Positions 1 to 6,388 of a DNA stretch of 12,778 bases are shown here, piece after piece. The notes under the pieces were generated by a model. The model was not told the DNA's origin and ran no database searches. It saw nothing but the letters and a program-made list of their open reading frames with translations. Source of the stretch: Thermoplasmata archaeon UBA184 (GTDB taxonomy: Archaea; Thermoplasmatota; Thermoplasmata; Lutacidiplasmatales; UBA184). Positions within the stretch are counted from its first letter, which is position 1. Every line of letters begins with the position of its first letter. The stretch lies in contig DAEB01000040.1 in assembly GCA_002495185.1 (NCBI GenBank), positions 1-12,778 on the forward strand. Direction: 5' to 3'. The translations under genes and the position numbers were made by a program.

Positions 1-1
1 C

Positions 2-232
2 GCGAGCTTCAACGCCCTCGCCTCCCTTTCCGTGATCCTCGCGGTCCTCGGCGTGAACGGGTTCGCGAGCGACGCGGCCGGCTATCTCGCTCTCTTCGCG
101 GCGATCTTCTTCGCGTTCTGGGCGATCGAGCACGTCCGGTCGATCATCCAGGCGTCCGACTACCCGGGGCTCCTGGCCCAGTCTCGTCAGTATTCGCCCC
201 CGCCCCGGCGGGGATCCCCGCCGCGACGCTAA
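2..232 (+). CDS. C-terminal end of a membrane protein (truncated by window edge)
   Basis: The frame is open to the left edge, so this is the 3' end of a longer gene; the GTG at 32 is probably internal. The visible 76 or so residues hold two hydrophobic stretches, roughly SVILAVLGVNGF and GYLALFAAIFFAFWAI, typical of membrane helices. A short polar segment follows, then a proline/arginine-rich tail ending PPPRRGSPPRR, probably cytoplasmic by the positive-inside rule. The stop TAA at 230-232 lies 10 bases from the stop of the convergent gene at 243. I do not recognise the family and no catalytic motif is visible. A very small complete membrane protein starting at 32 is possible but less likely, because codons upstream of the GTG stay open and hydrophobic. 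Confidence 0.6.
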   Translation, partial: ASFNALASLSVILAVLGVNGFASDAAGYLALFAAIFFAFWAIEHVRSIIQASDYPGLLAQSRQYSPPPRRGSPPRR

Positions 233-242
233 CGGGTTGGTT

Positions 243-647
243 TCAGGTCCCCCGGGGGGCCTTCGCGTCCGCGGAACGAGACCACGCCGCCTCCCCGATG
301 GACCGGTAGACGTGCTCGGCGTCGTCCGTGGGAGGGGCCTCGCCCCCCTGGCCGACGTCGCGGATCCTCGCCTTCTTGAGAAGCCAGTAGTGGATCCGCC
401 AGGTCTTCCCGCGCGAGACGGTCGCGTCCTCCTCCTCGCTCGTGAGGAGTCCCTCCTCCTCGAGCTGGTAGAACCGGTCCCGGTCGTCGCTCGAGAGCTT
501 GTTGTCGAGGACGCTGTCGTCCGCTCCGAAGTAGCCGAGGACCATCCGTGCGACGGGGCGCGCTTCGGCCGGGGCGATCTTGCCCCGGGCCACCAAGGTG
601 CGCTCGATCGCCCGGGTCAGCTCGGCCTCGGTGATCGAGGAGGGCAT
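243..647 (-). CDS. Small DUF6015-like archaeal protein, possible winged-helix fold
   Basis: This encodes 134 aa, starting MPSSITEAEL at the ATG read down from 647. The frame runs open much further upstream, but that part lies antisense to Pus10, and a TATA-like AACTTTAT at 677-684 sits about 30-37 bases before this ATG, so I chose this start. The N-terminal part (about 5-45) looks helical. Residues 52-93 (DRDRFYQLEEEGLL, then GKTWRIHYWLLKK) resemble the recognition-helix and wing part of a winged helix. From about 95 the tail is polar and likely disordered. From memory it resembles a small uncharacterised family of Thermoplasmata proteins, possibly DUF6015; I could not verify this. There is no signal peptide or membrane segment. 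A DNA-binding or RNA-binding role is only a guess from the fold-like pattern. Existence as a gene is well supported; function is unknown. Confidence 0.75.
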   Translation of the reverse strand: MPSSITEAELTRAIERTLVARGKIAPAEARPVARMVLGYFGADDSVLDNKLSSDDRDRFYQLEEEGLLTSEEEDATVSRGKTWRIHYWLLKKARIRDVGQGGEAPPTDDAEHVYRSIGEAAWSRSADAKAPRGT

Positions 648-669
648 GGGTCGCACGGGGAACGGAATC

Positions 670-684
670 GCCGAAGATAAAGTT
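670..684 (-). promoter_or_regulatory. TATA-like promoter of the DUF6015-like gene
   Basis: Read on the minus strand, AACTTTATCTT (684 to 674) is an AT-rich island in GC-rich DNA, centred about 32 bases before the ATG at 647. With archaeal TATA-to-start spacing of about 26 bases, transcription would begin about 5 bases before the ATG, giving a nearly leaderless mRNA. No Shine-Dalgarno is visible. Confidence 0.5.
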
Positions 685-712
685 CTGCGGCCATCGGAAC
701 CGGGCGGGCGCG

Positions 713-720
713 AACTTTTG
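713..720 (+). promoter_or_regulatory. TATA-like element before pus10
   Basis: AACTTTTG lies 24-31 bases before the GTG at 744, the correct distance for a leaderless transcript starting there. The same GAACTTT core is used on the opposite strand by the divergent gene. The alternative GTG at 720 would fall inside this element, which argues against it. A second AT-rich site, GATAAAG near 674-680, could instead serve a start at 720. Confidence 0.4.
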
Positions 721-743
721 TGGCGCGCGCCGGTCGCCCGGGA

Positions 744-1973
744 GTGACCGACCCGGTCGACTTCGAGATCCCACCGGCCGCGGCCGCGTGCGCCCCGAAG
801 GCGCTCGGTCGGGGGCTCTGCCCTGAGTGCTTCGGCCGGCTCTTCGGTCAGCTCGGCCACGGTCTTTCGAACCCCGAACGCGCCCGACGGCTCACGGAGG
901 CCCTCGGCGTGCCTCCCGTTCCCGAGACCTCCGACTGCTTCGTCTGCGGGGGGATCTTCTCCCGGCTGCCGACCTGGGTCGACCGGTCGGTTCGCGCCGC
1001 CGACGGGTTCGAGTGGCACCGGTTCACATGCGGCTCCCGCTGGGAGCCGGAGCGTCTCGCGCGGGAGGAAGCCCTCTGGATCGAGGTCGGGACCGAGTGG
1101 GGGGAGAGCGCTCGCTCGGCGTTCAATCGGGAGCTCGGGAAGCGAATCGAAGCGGCGAGCGGTGCCTCGGGGGGAACGGAACGACCCGACGTCGTCTTCC
1201 TCGCCGACCTTCCGGTCGGGCGCGTCGAGCTCACGGTCCTTCCGGTCTACTTCGCGGGTCGGTACCGCAAGCTCGACCGAACGCTCCCCCAGACGCGCTG
1301 GCCGTGCCGCCGGTGCCGGGGCCGCGGCTGCAGTTCGTGCAACGGGACGGGGAAGACTTACTCGACGAGCGTTGAGGAGGTCATCGCCGCTCCGTTCGTG
1401 GCGGCGACGGGTGCGGACGGGACCCGGTTCCATGGGATGGGCCGCGAGGACATTGACGCACGAATGCTCGGACGAGGTCGGCCGTTCGTCCTCGAGCTCC
1501 TGCACCCCCACCGGCGCACGGTCGACTTGGAGCCGGTCCGCGAGGCGCTCTCCCGGGGGGCCGCCGGCCGGGTCGAGGTCCTCGACCTTCGGGTCGCCGA
1601 GGCGCCCGAGGTCGTCCGGGTGAAGGAGGCGAGTCCGGAGAAGAGCTACCGTGTCGGGGTGGCGGGGGATGTCCCGGTGGCAAAAGTTAATGAGGCTCTC
1701 GAGCTCGCGCTCACTCAGGCGATCGCCCAGCGCACGCCGAAGCGCGTCGCGCATCGTCGGTCCGACCGCGTTCGCACGCGGCGGGTCGTCGCCGCGCGCG
1801 TCGTGGAGGCGAACCCGGGGCGATTCACGCTCGAGATTCGGACCGAAGCCGGCACGTACGTCAAGGAGTGGGTCGAGGGAGATGATGGTCGGACGACACC
1901 GAGCCTCGCTTCGCTCACCGGAGCGGCCCTGAAGGTCGAGTTCCTCGACGTGCTGGAGATCCACGATTCCTAG
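744..1973 (+). CDS. pus10: tRNA pseudouridine(54/55) synthase Pus10
   Basis: Pus10 isomerises uridine 54 and/or 55 in the T loop of archaeal tRNA to pseudouridine, replacing bacterial TruB for this job. With the GTG at 744 the protein has 409 aa. An N-terminal zinc module is seen as CPEC (26-29) and CFVC (65-68), followed by the THUMP-containing RNA-binding region. Next comes a DnaJ-like four-cysteine knuckle, CRRCRGRGCSSC, at 188-199. The catalytic block GREDIDARMLG carries the probable nucleophile Asp236. GTYVKEWVEGDDGRT near 370-384 is the family's conserved C-terminal motif. I preferred 744 over the GTG at 720 (8 codons longer) because AACTTTTG then sits at TATA distance. It heads a same-strand run with rpl21e, rpoF, a DUF655 gene and ksgA, with only 20 bases before rpl21e. 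Identification is firm; the exact start is not. Confidence 0.93.
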   Translation: MTDPVDFEIPPAAAACAPKALGRGLCPECFGRLFGQLGHGLSNPERARRLTEALGVPPVPETSDCFVCGGIFSRLPTWVDRSVRAADGFEWHRFTCGSRWEPERLAREEALWIEVGTEWGESARSAFNRELGKRIEAASGASGGTERPDVVFLADLPVGRVELTVLPVYFAGRYRKLDRTLPQTRWPCRRCRGRGCSSCNGTGKTYSTSVEEVIAAPFVAATGADGTRFHGMGREDIDARMLGRGRPFVLELLHPHRRTVDLEPVREALSRGAAGRVEVLDLRVAEAPEVVRVKEASPEKSYRVGVAGDVPVAKVNEALELALTQAIAQRTPKRVAHRRSDRVRTRRVVAARVVEANPGRFTLEIRTEAGTYVKEWVEGDDGRTTPSLASLTGAALKVEFLDVLEIHDS

Positions 1974-1993
1974 ATCGGTCGGAGGTGCGAACG

Positions 1994-2305
1994 ATGGTCA
2001 AGAGCTCGAAGGGATTCCGCTCCCGCTCGCGCGGGACCTTCACGAAGGAGGTTCGCGAGCGTGGGCTCCCGCCCGTGAGCCGGTTCCTGCGCGAGTTCTC
2101 GGTCGGCGACCGCGTGATCGTCCGGATCGAGGCGTCCGACCCCCACGGCCAGCCCCATCCCCGCTACCAGGGGCGCACGTGCACGGTCGTCGCGAAGAGC
2201 GGCCGGGCTTACCGCATTGAGTTCTTGGACGGGGGGAAGCGAAAGGAGCTGATCGCGAACTCCATCCACCTGATCCCCGCCGGGGGAGGTTCGGCCGATG
2301 CCTGA
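1994..2305 (+). CDS. rpl21e: 50S ribosomal protein L21e (eL21)
   Basis: This encodes 103 aa, normal length for archaeal eL21, a large-subunit ribosomal protein shared by archaea and eukaryotes. The basic start MVKSSKGFRSRSR is the family signature. It is followed by an SH3-like beta-barrel core including FSVGDRVIVRIE, PHPRYQGRTCTVV and GRAYRIEFLDGGKRKELI. The ATG at 1994 was chosen over a GTG nine bases upstream because a strong Shine-Dalgarno GGAGGTG (1981-1987) is six bases before it, and because the family begins there. The C-terminal GGGSADA tail is short and glycine-rich. Its end overlaps the start of rpoF by eight bases, so the two are probably translationally coupled. Confidence 0.96.
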   Translation: MVKSSKGFRSRSRGTFTKEVRERGLPPVSRFLREFSVGDRVIVRIEASDPHGQPHPRYQGRTCTVVAKSGRAYRIEFLDGGKRKELIANSIHLIPAGGGSADA

Positions 2306-2612
2306 ACCGGTCCCGCTCGCCAAAGTGAAGGACCTCCTGACCGAGGAGGCGGCCCGCCGCACGCTGCCTCGCGAGGCCGGTCTCGCGCTCCAGCACGCCG
2401 AGCAGTTCGCCCGGCTCTCGAGCGAGCAGACGGCGAAGCTCCTGAGCGAGCTCCGCGCTCTTCCCTACGTCGACGCGAACATCGCCGTCAAGATCGCCGA
2501 CACCCTCCCGCAGTACCCGGAAGAGATCCGACTTCTCTTCTCGAAGGAGCGGGTGGCCCTCGACGAGGAACAGGTCACGAAGCTCCTCGAGATCGTGGCC
2601 CAGCACCGATGA
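2298..2612 (+). CDS. rpoF: DNA-directed RNA polymerase subunit F (Rpb4 homologue)
   Basis: This encodes 104 aa, typical for archaeal RpoF. In the family it pairs with RpoE (Rpb7) to form the stalk of archaeal RNA polymerase, which aids open-complex formation and binds emerging RNA. The sequence fits: a helical N-terminal half (VKDLLTEEAARR, then LALQHAEQFARLSSEQTAKLL) and a C-terminal HRDC-like part. The last part includes ALPYVDANIAVKIADTLPQYPEEIRLLFSKER and a final LLEIVAQHR, matching the family's P..LFSKER...EE....L.IV pattern. GGAGGT at 2285-2290 lies seven bases before the ATG, inside the end of rpl21e. An eight-base overlap with rpl21e and a 15-base gap to the next gene show it is mid-operon. 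The linkage with L21e, DUF655 and KsgA is widely conserved in archaea. Confidence 0.93.
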   Translation: MPEPVPLAKVKDLLTEEAARRTLPREAGLALQHAEQFARLSSEQTAKLLSELRALPYVDANIAVKIADTLPQYPEEIRLLFSKERVALDEEQVTKLLEIVAQHR

Positions 2613-2627
2613 ACGGGGGAGCCGCCT

Positions 2628-3173
2628 GTGGAGAATTACGCGATCATTCTCGATTACCTGCCGAACGGTCGGCAGACGGAACGCGGGTTCCATCGTGAGC
2701 CGCTCGCTCTCGCCATCGGCGAGGACGAGCTGAAGCTGTTCGAGCTCGTGCCCCGCACCACCGCCCCGCTGGTCCCCGGGGCGCGCGTCCCCCTCCTCCC
2801 TTCGGGCTCGACTCCGTCCCCGATCGACCACGTCCGCCGTCGAGTCGGCTACGACGAGCTCACGGTCGCCGGGCGGACGGAGCTGCCAGCGGCGCTCGAA
2901 GCGATCGTGAAGCGGCACCACGAGCGCTACTTGCGCTTCTTCAACGAGGCGCCGGCGGTCTCCCGTCGGTTCCACCTCCTCGAGCTCTTGCCCGGCATCG
3001 GGAAGAAGACGATGCAGCAGATCGTCGACGAGCGCAAGCACGCGCCGTTCGCGAGCTTCGAGGACCTCGAGCAACGGGTCCACCTGAAGAACCCGGAGCG
3101 GCTGATCGTCGGCCGGATCGAGCAGGAACTGAGCGGTGTCGAGGACAAGTACCGCCTCTTCGTCGCGCCGTAG
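2628..3173 (+). CDS. DUF655 protein with helix-hairpin-helix (probable RNA/DNA-binding)
   Basis: This encodes 181 aa, beginning at the GTG at 2628, with GGGGGAG (2615-2621) six bases upstream. It matches the archaeal DUF655 family, which has no settled function and is usually found beside rpoF and ksgA, as here. The N-terminal half, ENYAIILDYLPNGR onward, looks like an OB-type beta barrel and includes the typical RVGYDEL segment near residue 75. The second half carries a helix-hairpin-helix core, LLELLPGIGKKTMQQIVDERK (about residues 118-138), and a following FASFEDLEQRV helix. Such modules bind nucleic-acid backbone without sequence preference, so a role in rRNA maturation or translation is a reasonable inference from neighbours. 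The 3' end may overlap ksgA by 38 bases if that gene starts at 3136. Confidence 0.88.
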   Translation: MENYAIILDYLPNGRQTERGFHREPLALAIGEDELKLFELVPRTTAPLVPGARVPLLPSGSTPSPIDHVRRRVGYDELTVAGRTELPAALEAIVKRHHERYLRFFNEAPAVSRRFHLLELLPGIGKKTMQQIVDERKHAPFASFEDLEQRVHLKNPERLIVGRIEQELSGVEDKYRLFVAP

Positions 3174-4038
3174 CGCGACGGAGGGGGCGACCGTCCCGCC
3201 CGTCCCCGAGCGTCCGCAAGAGGTGCGCGACGCGCTCGCCGCGCTCGGGGTCCGCCCCTCGAAGGAATGGGGCCAGTCGTTCCTGACCGACCCGTTCGTC
3301 GCCGACGCGGAGGCGGCGCTCGTGGAGCGTCCGTCGGGGCATCCCGTCGTGGAGGTCGGCGGTGGGCTCGGCCTGCTGACGGCGGCGCTCCTCCGGCGGG
3401 GGGTCGGGCCGCTCACCGTCATCGAGAAGGATCGTCGGCTCGCGACGTTCCTCGAGGCGACCTTCGGACCTCGGATCCGGGTCATCACCGGGGATGCGCT
3501 CTCGACCCCGCTTCCGCCGGCCGAGGCGGTCGTCGGGAACCTTCCCTATTCCGTCGCGACGCCCATCCTGTTGCGACTCTTCGCGGCCCGCGTGCCGCGG
3601 GTCGTATTCCTGGTGCAGCGGGAGGTCGCCGAGCGGCTGGCGGCGCCCCCCGGGTCGAGGAAGTACGGACGTCTTTCGATCGTCGCCCGGCTCTACGGGG
3701 ACGTGGAGCTCTTCCGGACCGTCGGACCCGAGGCGTTCAGTCCCCGGCCCGAGGTCGAAAGTCGGATCGGGGTTCACGTCGCGCGTTCGGGAGCGCTTCC
3801 CGTGCCGTCCGTCCCCGAATTCGAAGAGCTCCTGCGACGACTCTTCTCGTCCCGGCGAAAGCAACTTTCCAACCTGTTGCCGAGGGTCGTTCCGAGACGA
3901 CTGGACGCACGGGACGTCGCCCGGGATGCGGGGTGGCCGCTCGACTGGGCTCGACGCCGACCCGAGGAGCTCCCTCCCGAGGCGTTCTTCGCTCTCGCCC
4001 GCGTCCTTTCGGAGCGGGAGGCATCCGCTCCGCGATAG
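3136..4038 (+). CDS. ksgA: Ribosomal RNA small subunit dimethyladenosine transferase (KsgA/Dim1)
   Basis: KsgA/Dim1 uses S-adenosylmethionine to dimethylate two adjacent adenosines in the 3' terminal hairpin of 16S rRNA, a late small-subunit maturation step. With the GTG at 3136 it is 300 aa. Visible motifs are KEWGQSFLTD (44-52), the SAM-binding loop VVEVGGGLG (72-80 region), acidic IEKD (96-99), GDAL (119-122), the catalytic NLPY (135-138), QREVAERL (161-168) and FSPRPEVES (201-209). The basic C-terminal part (RRLFSSRRKQLSNLLPR) fits rRNA binding. The start is uncertain. GTG 3136 has AGGA eight bases upstream but adds a serine/arginine-rich leader and overlaps the previous gene by 38 bases. 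GTG 3223 gives the usual family N terminus (about 271 aa) but has little Shine-Dalgarno. The last gene of the core operon. Confidence 0.93.
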   Translation: MSRTSTASSSRRSATEGATVPPVPERPQEVRDALAALGVRPSKEWGQSFLTDPFVADAEAALVERPSGHPVVEVGGGLGLLTAALLRRGVGPLTVIEKDRRLATFLEATFGPRIRVITGDALSTPLPPAEAVVGNLPYSVATPILLRLFAARVPRVVFLVQREVAERLAAPPGSRKYGRLSIVARLYGDVELFRTVGPEAFSPRPEVESRIGVHVARSGALPVPSVPEFEELLRRLFSSRRKQLSNLLPRVVPRRLDARDVARDAGWPLDWARRRPEELPPEAFFALARVLSEREASAPR

Positions 4039-4082
4039 GACCGGTCGTGCCGCGGGGCGGGATTGAGCCGGATTCCCCTACG

Positions 4083-4094
4083 GCTTCTTTTTGA
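4083..4094 (+). promoter_or_regulatory. TATA-like, T-rich element before the toroid gene (may also end ksgA transcripts)
   Basis: CTTCTTTTTGA is a lone T-rich island 27-37 bases before the ATG at 4121, the right place for a TATA box serving a leaderless or very short leader. As archaeal termination relies on U-rich runs, the same T tract could also end the upstream operon. It is followed by a small inverted repeat, GAGGGG (4095-4100) and CCCCTC (4107-4112). Confidence 0.45.
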
Positions 4095-4120
4095 GAGGGG
4101 GGTGTTCCCCTCGGGCGGGT

Positions 4121-5122
4121 ATGCCCAGAAGTTCCGCGGACCCCACCGCGAAGGCCGTGGCCTGGCTGCTCGAGAAAGAGCAGCCCTCGATGCGGCTTCG
4201 AACGCTCACCGAGCTTCTCGGACGCTCGGAAAGAGACCCGGAGGTCCGGGAGGCCCGCCAAGGGGCCCTCGAGACCGGTTGGGCTCGGAAGATCCTCTCG
4301 CGACGCTCTCCGTCGGGCGGCTGGGACGACGGCAACTCCACCTACATGCCGAAGTTCACCTCGACGAACTGGATGATGCTCGTTCTCTCGGAGCTCGGCG
4401 TCACGCGGGCCGACCCGGCGGTCCGGGATGCGTGCGAGTACTGGATGGAGGACCTGTCGACTCGGGACGGGGGACTGGGGGGCAATTCGAAGGGCACCCC
4501 GCACTACTGCGTGGCGGCGAACCAGGCCCGCGCGCTCATCCGCATGGGCTACGCGGACGACCGACGTGTCCGTAGAACCCTCGAATGGCTCACGGAGACC
4601 TCCGACCCGAAGGGCGGATGGTCGTGCTGGGGGGTCGGCCGGAACCTCGACTCGTGGGAAGCGCTCAGCGCGTTCGCAGTGTACCCTCGCACGAAGTGGA
4701 GCCCCTCGATGCGCTCGGCCGTGGAACGAGGAGCGGAGTTCTTCCTCTCGCGGGAGCTCCATCGGCAGGGCGGGCCGTACTCTCCCTGGTTCCGGACCCA
4801 CTACCCGGTCCACTACTACTACGACCTTCTCGTCGGACTCGACTTCCTCACTGCGCTCGGCTACGCCGGCGACCCGAGGATGCAGCACGCGCTCACGTGG
4901 CTGCGCTCTCGACGCCGTCCCGCCGGGGTCTGGAACCTGGACGCCGTCCACCCCGACGTCGACAGCGCCGAGGGGCGGTGGTACTCGGCCCATCCGAACC
5001 GACGGCCGACCCCGTTCGCGCTCGAGAAGGCCGGGCGGCCGAGCAAGATGATCACTCTGACCGCGCTGAAGGTCCTCTCGGCGGCGCCATCCGCCGGGTC
5101 CGAGGAGCGGGAGCGGCCATGA
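4121..5122 (+). CDS. Alpha/alpha-toroid protein, prenyltransferase/squalene-cyclase-like repeats, unknown substrate
   Basis: This encodes 333 aa from the ATG at 4121, preferred to a TTG ten codons upstream because of the TATA-like element at 4083-4094. It is helical throughout, with repeated glycine/tryptophan turns: GGWDDG (66-71), GGLGGN (117-122) and GGWSCWGVG (165-173). These are the pattern of the terpenoid cyclase/protein prenyltransferase alpha-alpha toroid. Other conserved-looking blocks are SMRLRTLTELLG (23-34), HYYYDLLVGLDFLTALG (231-247) and GRPSKMITLTALKVL (305-319). The closest family I recall is a widespread set of about 330-aa archaeal and bacterial proteins, sometimes mislabelled as nitrogen fixation protein NifH. 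I see no DXDD motif of squalene-hopene cyclases and no clear zinc-ligand set, so calling it an enzyme is uncertain. No signal peptide or membrane helix. Its TGA overlaps the ATG of the methyltransferase (ATGA), implying translational coupling. Confidence 0.8.
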   Translation: MPRSSADPTAKAVAWLLEKEQPSMRLRTLTELLGRSERDPEVREARQGALETGWARKILSRRSPSGGWDDGNSTYMPKFTSTNWMMLVLSELGVTRADPAVRDACEYWMEDLSTRDGGLGGNSKGTPHYCVAANQARALIRMGYADDRRVRRTLEWLTETSDPKGGWSCWGVGRNLDSWEALSAFAVYPRTKWSPSMRSAVERGAEFFLSRELHRQGGPYSPWFRTHYPVHYYYDLLVGLDFLTALGYAGDPRMQHALTWLRSRRRPAGVWNLDAVHPDVDSAEGRWYSAHPNRRPTPFALEKAGRPSKMITLTALKVLSAAPSAGSEERERP

Positions 5123-5853
5123 CCGAGCCGAGCTGGGAGCGAGTCGACGCGTTCTTCGAATCCCACCTCGTCCCGCCGGACCCGGTCCTCGAAGCGTGCC
5201 TCCGCGCGAGCGAGGCGGCCCGCCTCCCGAGCATCCAGGTCTCCCCGAGCCAGGGGAAGCTCCTCCACCTGCTCGCCCGCGCCATCGGTGCACGACGCAT
5301 CCTCGAGGTCGGGACCCTCGGAGGCTACAGCACGATCTGGCTCGCCCGCGCGCTTCCCGAAGATGGGCATCTCATCAGCCTCGAGCTCGACCCCCGGCAC
5401 GCCGAGGTCGCCCGGGCGAACCTCCGGCGGGCCGGGCTCGAATCCCGGGTGGAGGTCCGGGTCGGCCCGGCGATCGAGTCGCTTCCGAAGCTCGCCGAGG
5501 AAGGAGGAGCGCCGTTCGACCTCGTCTTCATCGACGCCGACAAGCCGAGCACGCGCGCCTACTTCGAATGGGCCGAGAGGCTTTCTCGCCCCGGCGCCCT
5601 CATCGTCGTCGACAACGTCGTCCGGAGGGGGGAGCTCGCGAACGCCGCGAGCGCGGACCCGAACGTCCTCGGGATGCGGGCGTTCGTCGAATCCCTGACG
5701 AACGACCCCGCTGTCACCGCCACCGGGATCCAGACGGTGGGTCGGAAGGGGTACGACGGGTTCCTCCTCGCCCGGGTCGAGGCGGAGCGCACGCGAGGGC
5801 GCGAACCCCGCTCGGCTGGCTCGAGCCCGGGCAATCGTCGACGCGCACGATAG
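5119..5853 (+). CDS. Class I SAM-dependent O-methyltransferase (COMT/CCoAOMT family)
   Basis: This encodes 244 aa, about 20-25 residues longer than typical bacterial members because of a basic, probably disordered tail (after about 222). It matches the O-methyltransferase family 3, which moves a methyl group from S-adenosylmethionine to a hydroxyl, usually of a catechol-like compound, with a divalent metal. Seen here: SAM loop ILEVGTLGGYSTIWLARAL (61-79), acidic LELDPRHAEVARANL (88-102), and FIDADK (137-142). In catechol methyltransferase terms Asp139 would be a metal ligand and Lys142 the base. VVDNVV (163-168) supplies the second acidic ligand Asp165 and Asn166, and GYDGFLLARV (211-220) is the family's closing strand. 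All key residues are present, so it is likely active. The start overlaps the toroid stop by four bases, so a shared pathway is likely; the acceptor substrate cannot be read from sequence. Confidence 0.92.
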   Translation: MTEPSWERVDAFFESHLVPPDPVLEACLRASEAARLPSIQVSPSQGKLLHLLARAIGARRILEVGTLGGYSTIWLARALPEDGHLISLELDPRHAEVARANLRRAGLESRVEVRVGPAIESLPKLAEEGGAPFDLVFIDADKPSTRAYFEWAERLSRPGALIVVDNVVRRGELANAASADPNVLGMRAFVESLTNDPAVTATGIQTVGRKGYDGFLLARVEAERTRGREPRSAGSSPGNRRRAR

Positions 5854-5857
5854 ATAC
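5850..5857 (+). promoter_or_regulatory. Possible TATA-like element before the SRPBCC-like gene
   Basis: ATAGATAC overlaps the stop codon of the methyltransferase gene and lies 21-28 bases before the ATG at 5878, which has no clear Shine-Dalgarno. It may allow independent leaderless transcription. The gene could also be read from the upstream promoter. Confidence 0.35.
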
Positions 5858-5877
5858 TCCGTTCCGATCGGGGGTCG

Positions 5878-6384
5878 ATGCCCGCCCAGTCGACCGCCCC
5901 CCGACGAACGAAAGCGACCGCCTGCGCCGAGTACGGGTTCCGTCAGTCGTTCCGCGTCCCGAGCGGTCCGGCCTTCCGCTGGTGCCTTGACTTCACCGCG
6001 AACGACTGGGCGGCGTCGGGGGAACGTGGCTCCCGGAAGGTCACATGGCTCGGCCCTCGCACCGTGGTCCTGGACGACACGTTCCCCGCCCCCGGCGGCC
6101 GGAGAGTCCGGAAGGTGAAGATGGTCCAGGTCTATCCCGAGACCCGGAGCTGGGTCAGCACGCACATCGTCGGACCGCGACTCCATTCCCAGTTCCGCTA
6201 CACGATCGAATCGCTCGGCCGGAACCGCTCGGCCCTCCGGTTCGAGGGTCGAGAGCTCCGGTGGGACGGACCGCGGTTGACCGCCGCCGGGAATCGCCGG
6301 CTCGCTCGAGAGCTCCGGAGCGAGGACGCCGGCCTCTGGAAGCGGTTCGCGGTCGATATGGAGCGAGACCTCCGTTCGGGCTAG
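5878..6384 (+). CDS. Possible SRPBCC (Bet v1/polyketide cyclase-like) protein
   Basis: This encodes 168 aa, starting MPAQSTAPRR at the ATG at 5878; the first 15 or so residues are polar and basic. The body has the order expected of an SRPBCC/START-like ligand-binding cavity. A strand-helix start is FRQSFRVPSGPAFRWCLDFTANDW (about 21-44). It is followed by a run of alternating strands: GSRKVTWLGPRTVVLDDTF, RVRKVKMVQVYPETRSWVSTHIVG and SQFRYTIESLG. A long C-terminal helix closes it (ELRSEDAGLWKRFAVDMERDL, about 145-165). The N-terminal FRVPSGPAFRWCLDF and the closing long helix are typical. Such proteins bind or cyclise hydrophobic ligands or regulate by ligand binding, but no catalytic residues can be named. 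It lies 24 bases after the methyltransferase and four bases from the convergent acetyltransferase stop. The fold assignment is by eye and moderate. Confidence 0.6.
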   Translation: MPAQSTAPRRTKATACAEYGFRQSFRVPSGPAFRWCLDFTANDWAASGERGSRKVTWLGPRTVVLDDTFPAPGGRRVRKVKMVQVYPETRSWVSTHIVGPRLHSQFRYTIESLGRNRSALRFEGRELRWDGPRLTAAGNRRLARELRSEDAGLWKRFAVDMERDLRSG

Positions 6385-6388
6385 CTGG

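Noticed and set aside
243..1964. A 573-codon minus-strand open frame across pus10
   Set aside because: Only the part below 647 reads as protein-like with a promoter; the rest is antisense to the well-supported Pus10 gene and is a product of GC-rich codon use.
4046..4082. A tRNA-like string (GGATTGAGCC) on the minus strand after ksgA
   Set aside because: Read on the minus strand, the would-be T loop is CTCAATC rather than TTCRANY, only about three T-stem pairs form, and no D arm, anticodon arm or acceptor match follows.
4095..4112. Inverted repeat GAGGGG/CCCCTC before the toroid gene as a regulatory hairpin
   Set aside because: Only six base pairs in GC-rich DNA, and the expected start site near 4115 would leave it out of the mRNA; kept only as a note in the promoter entry.
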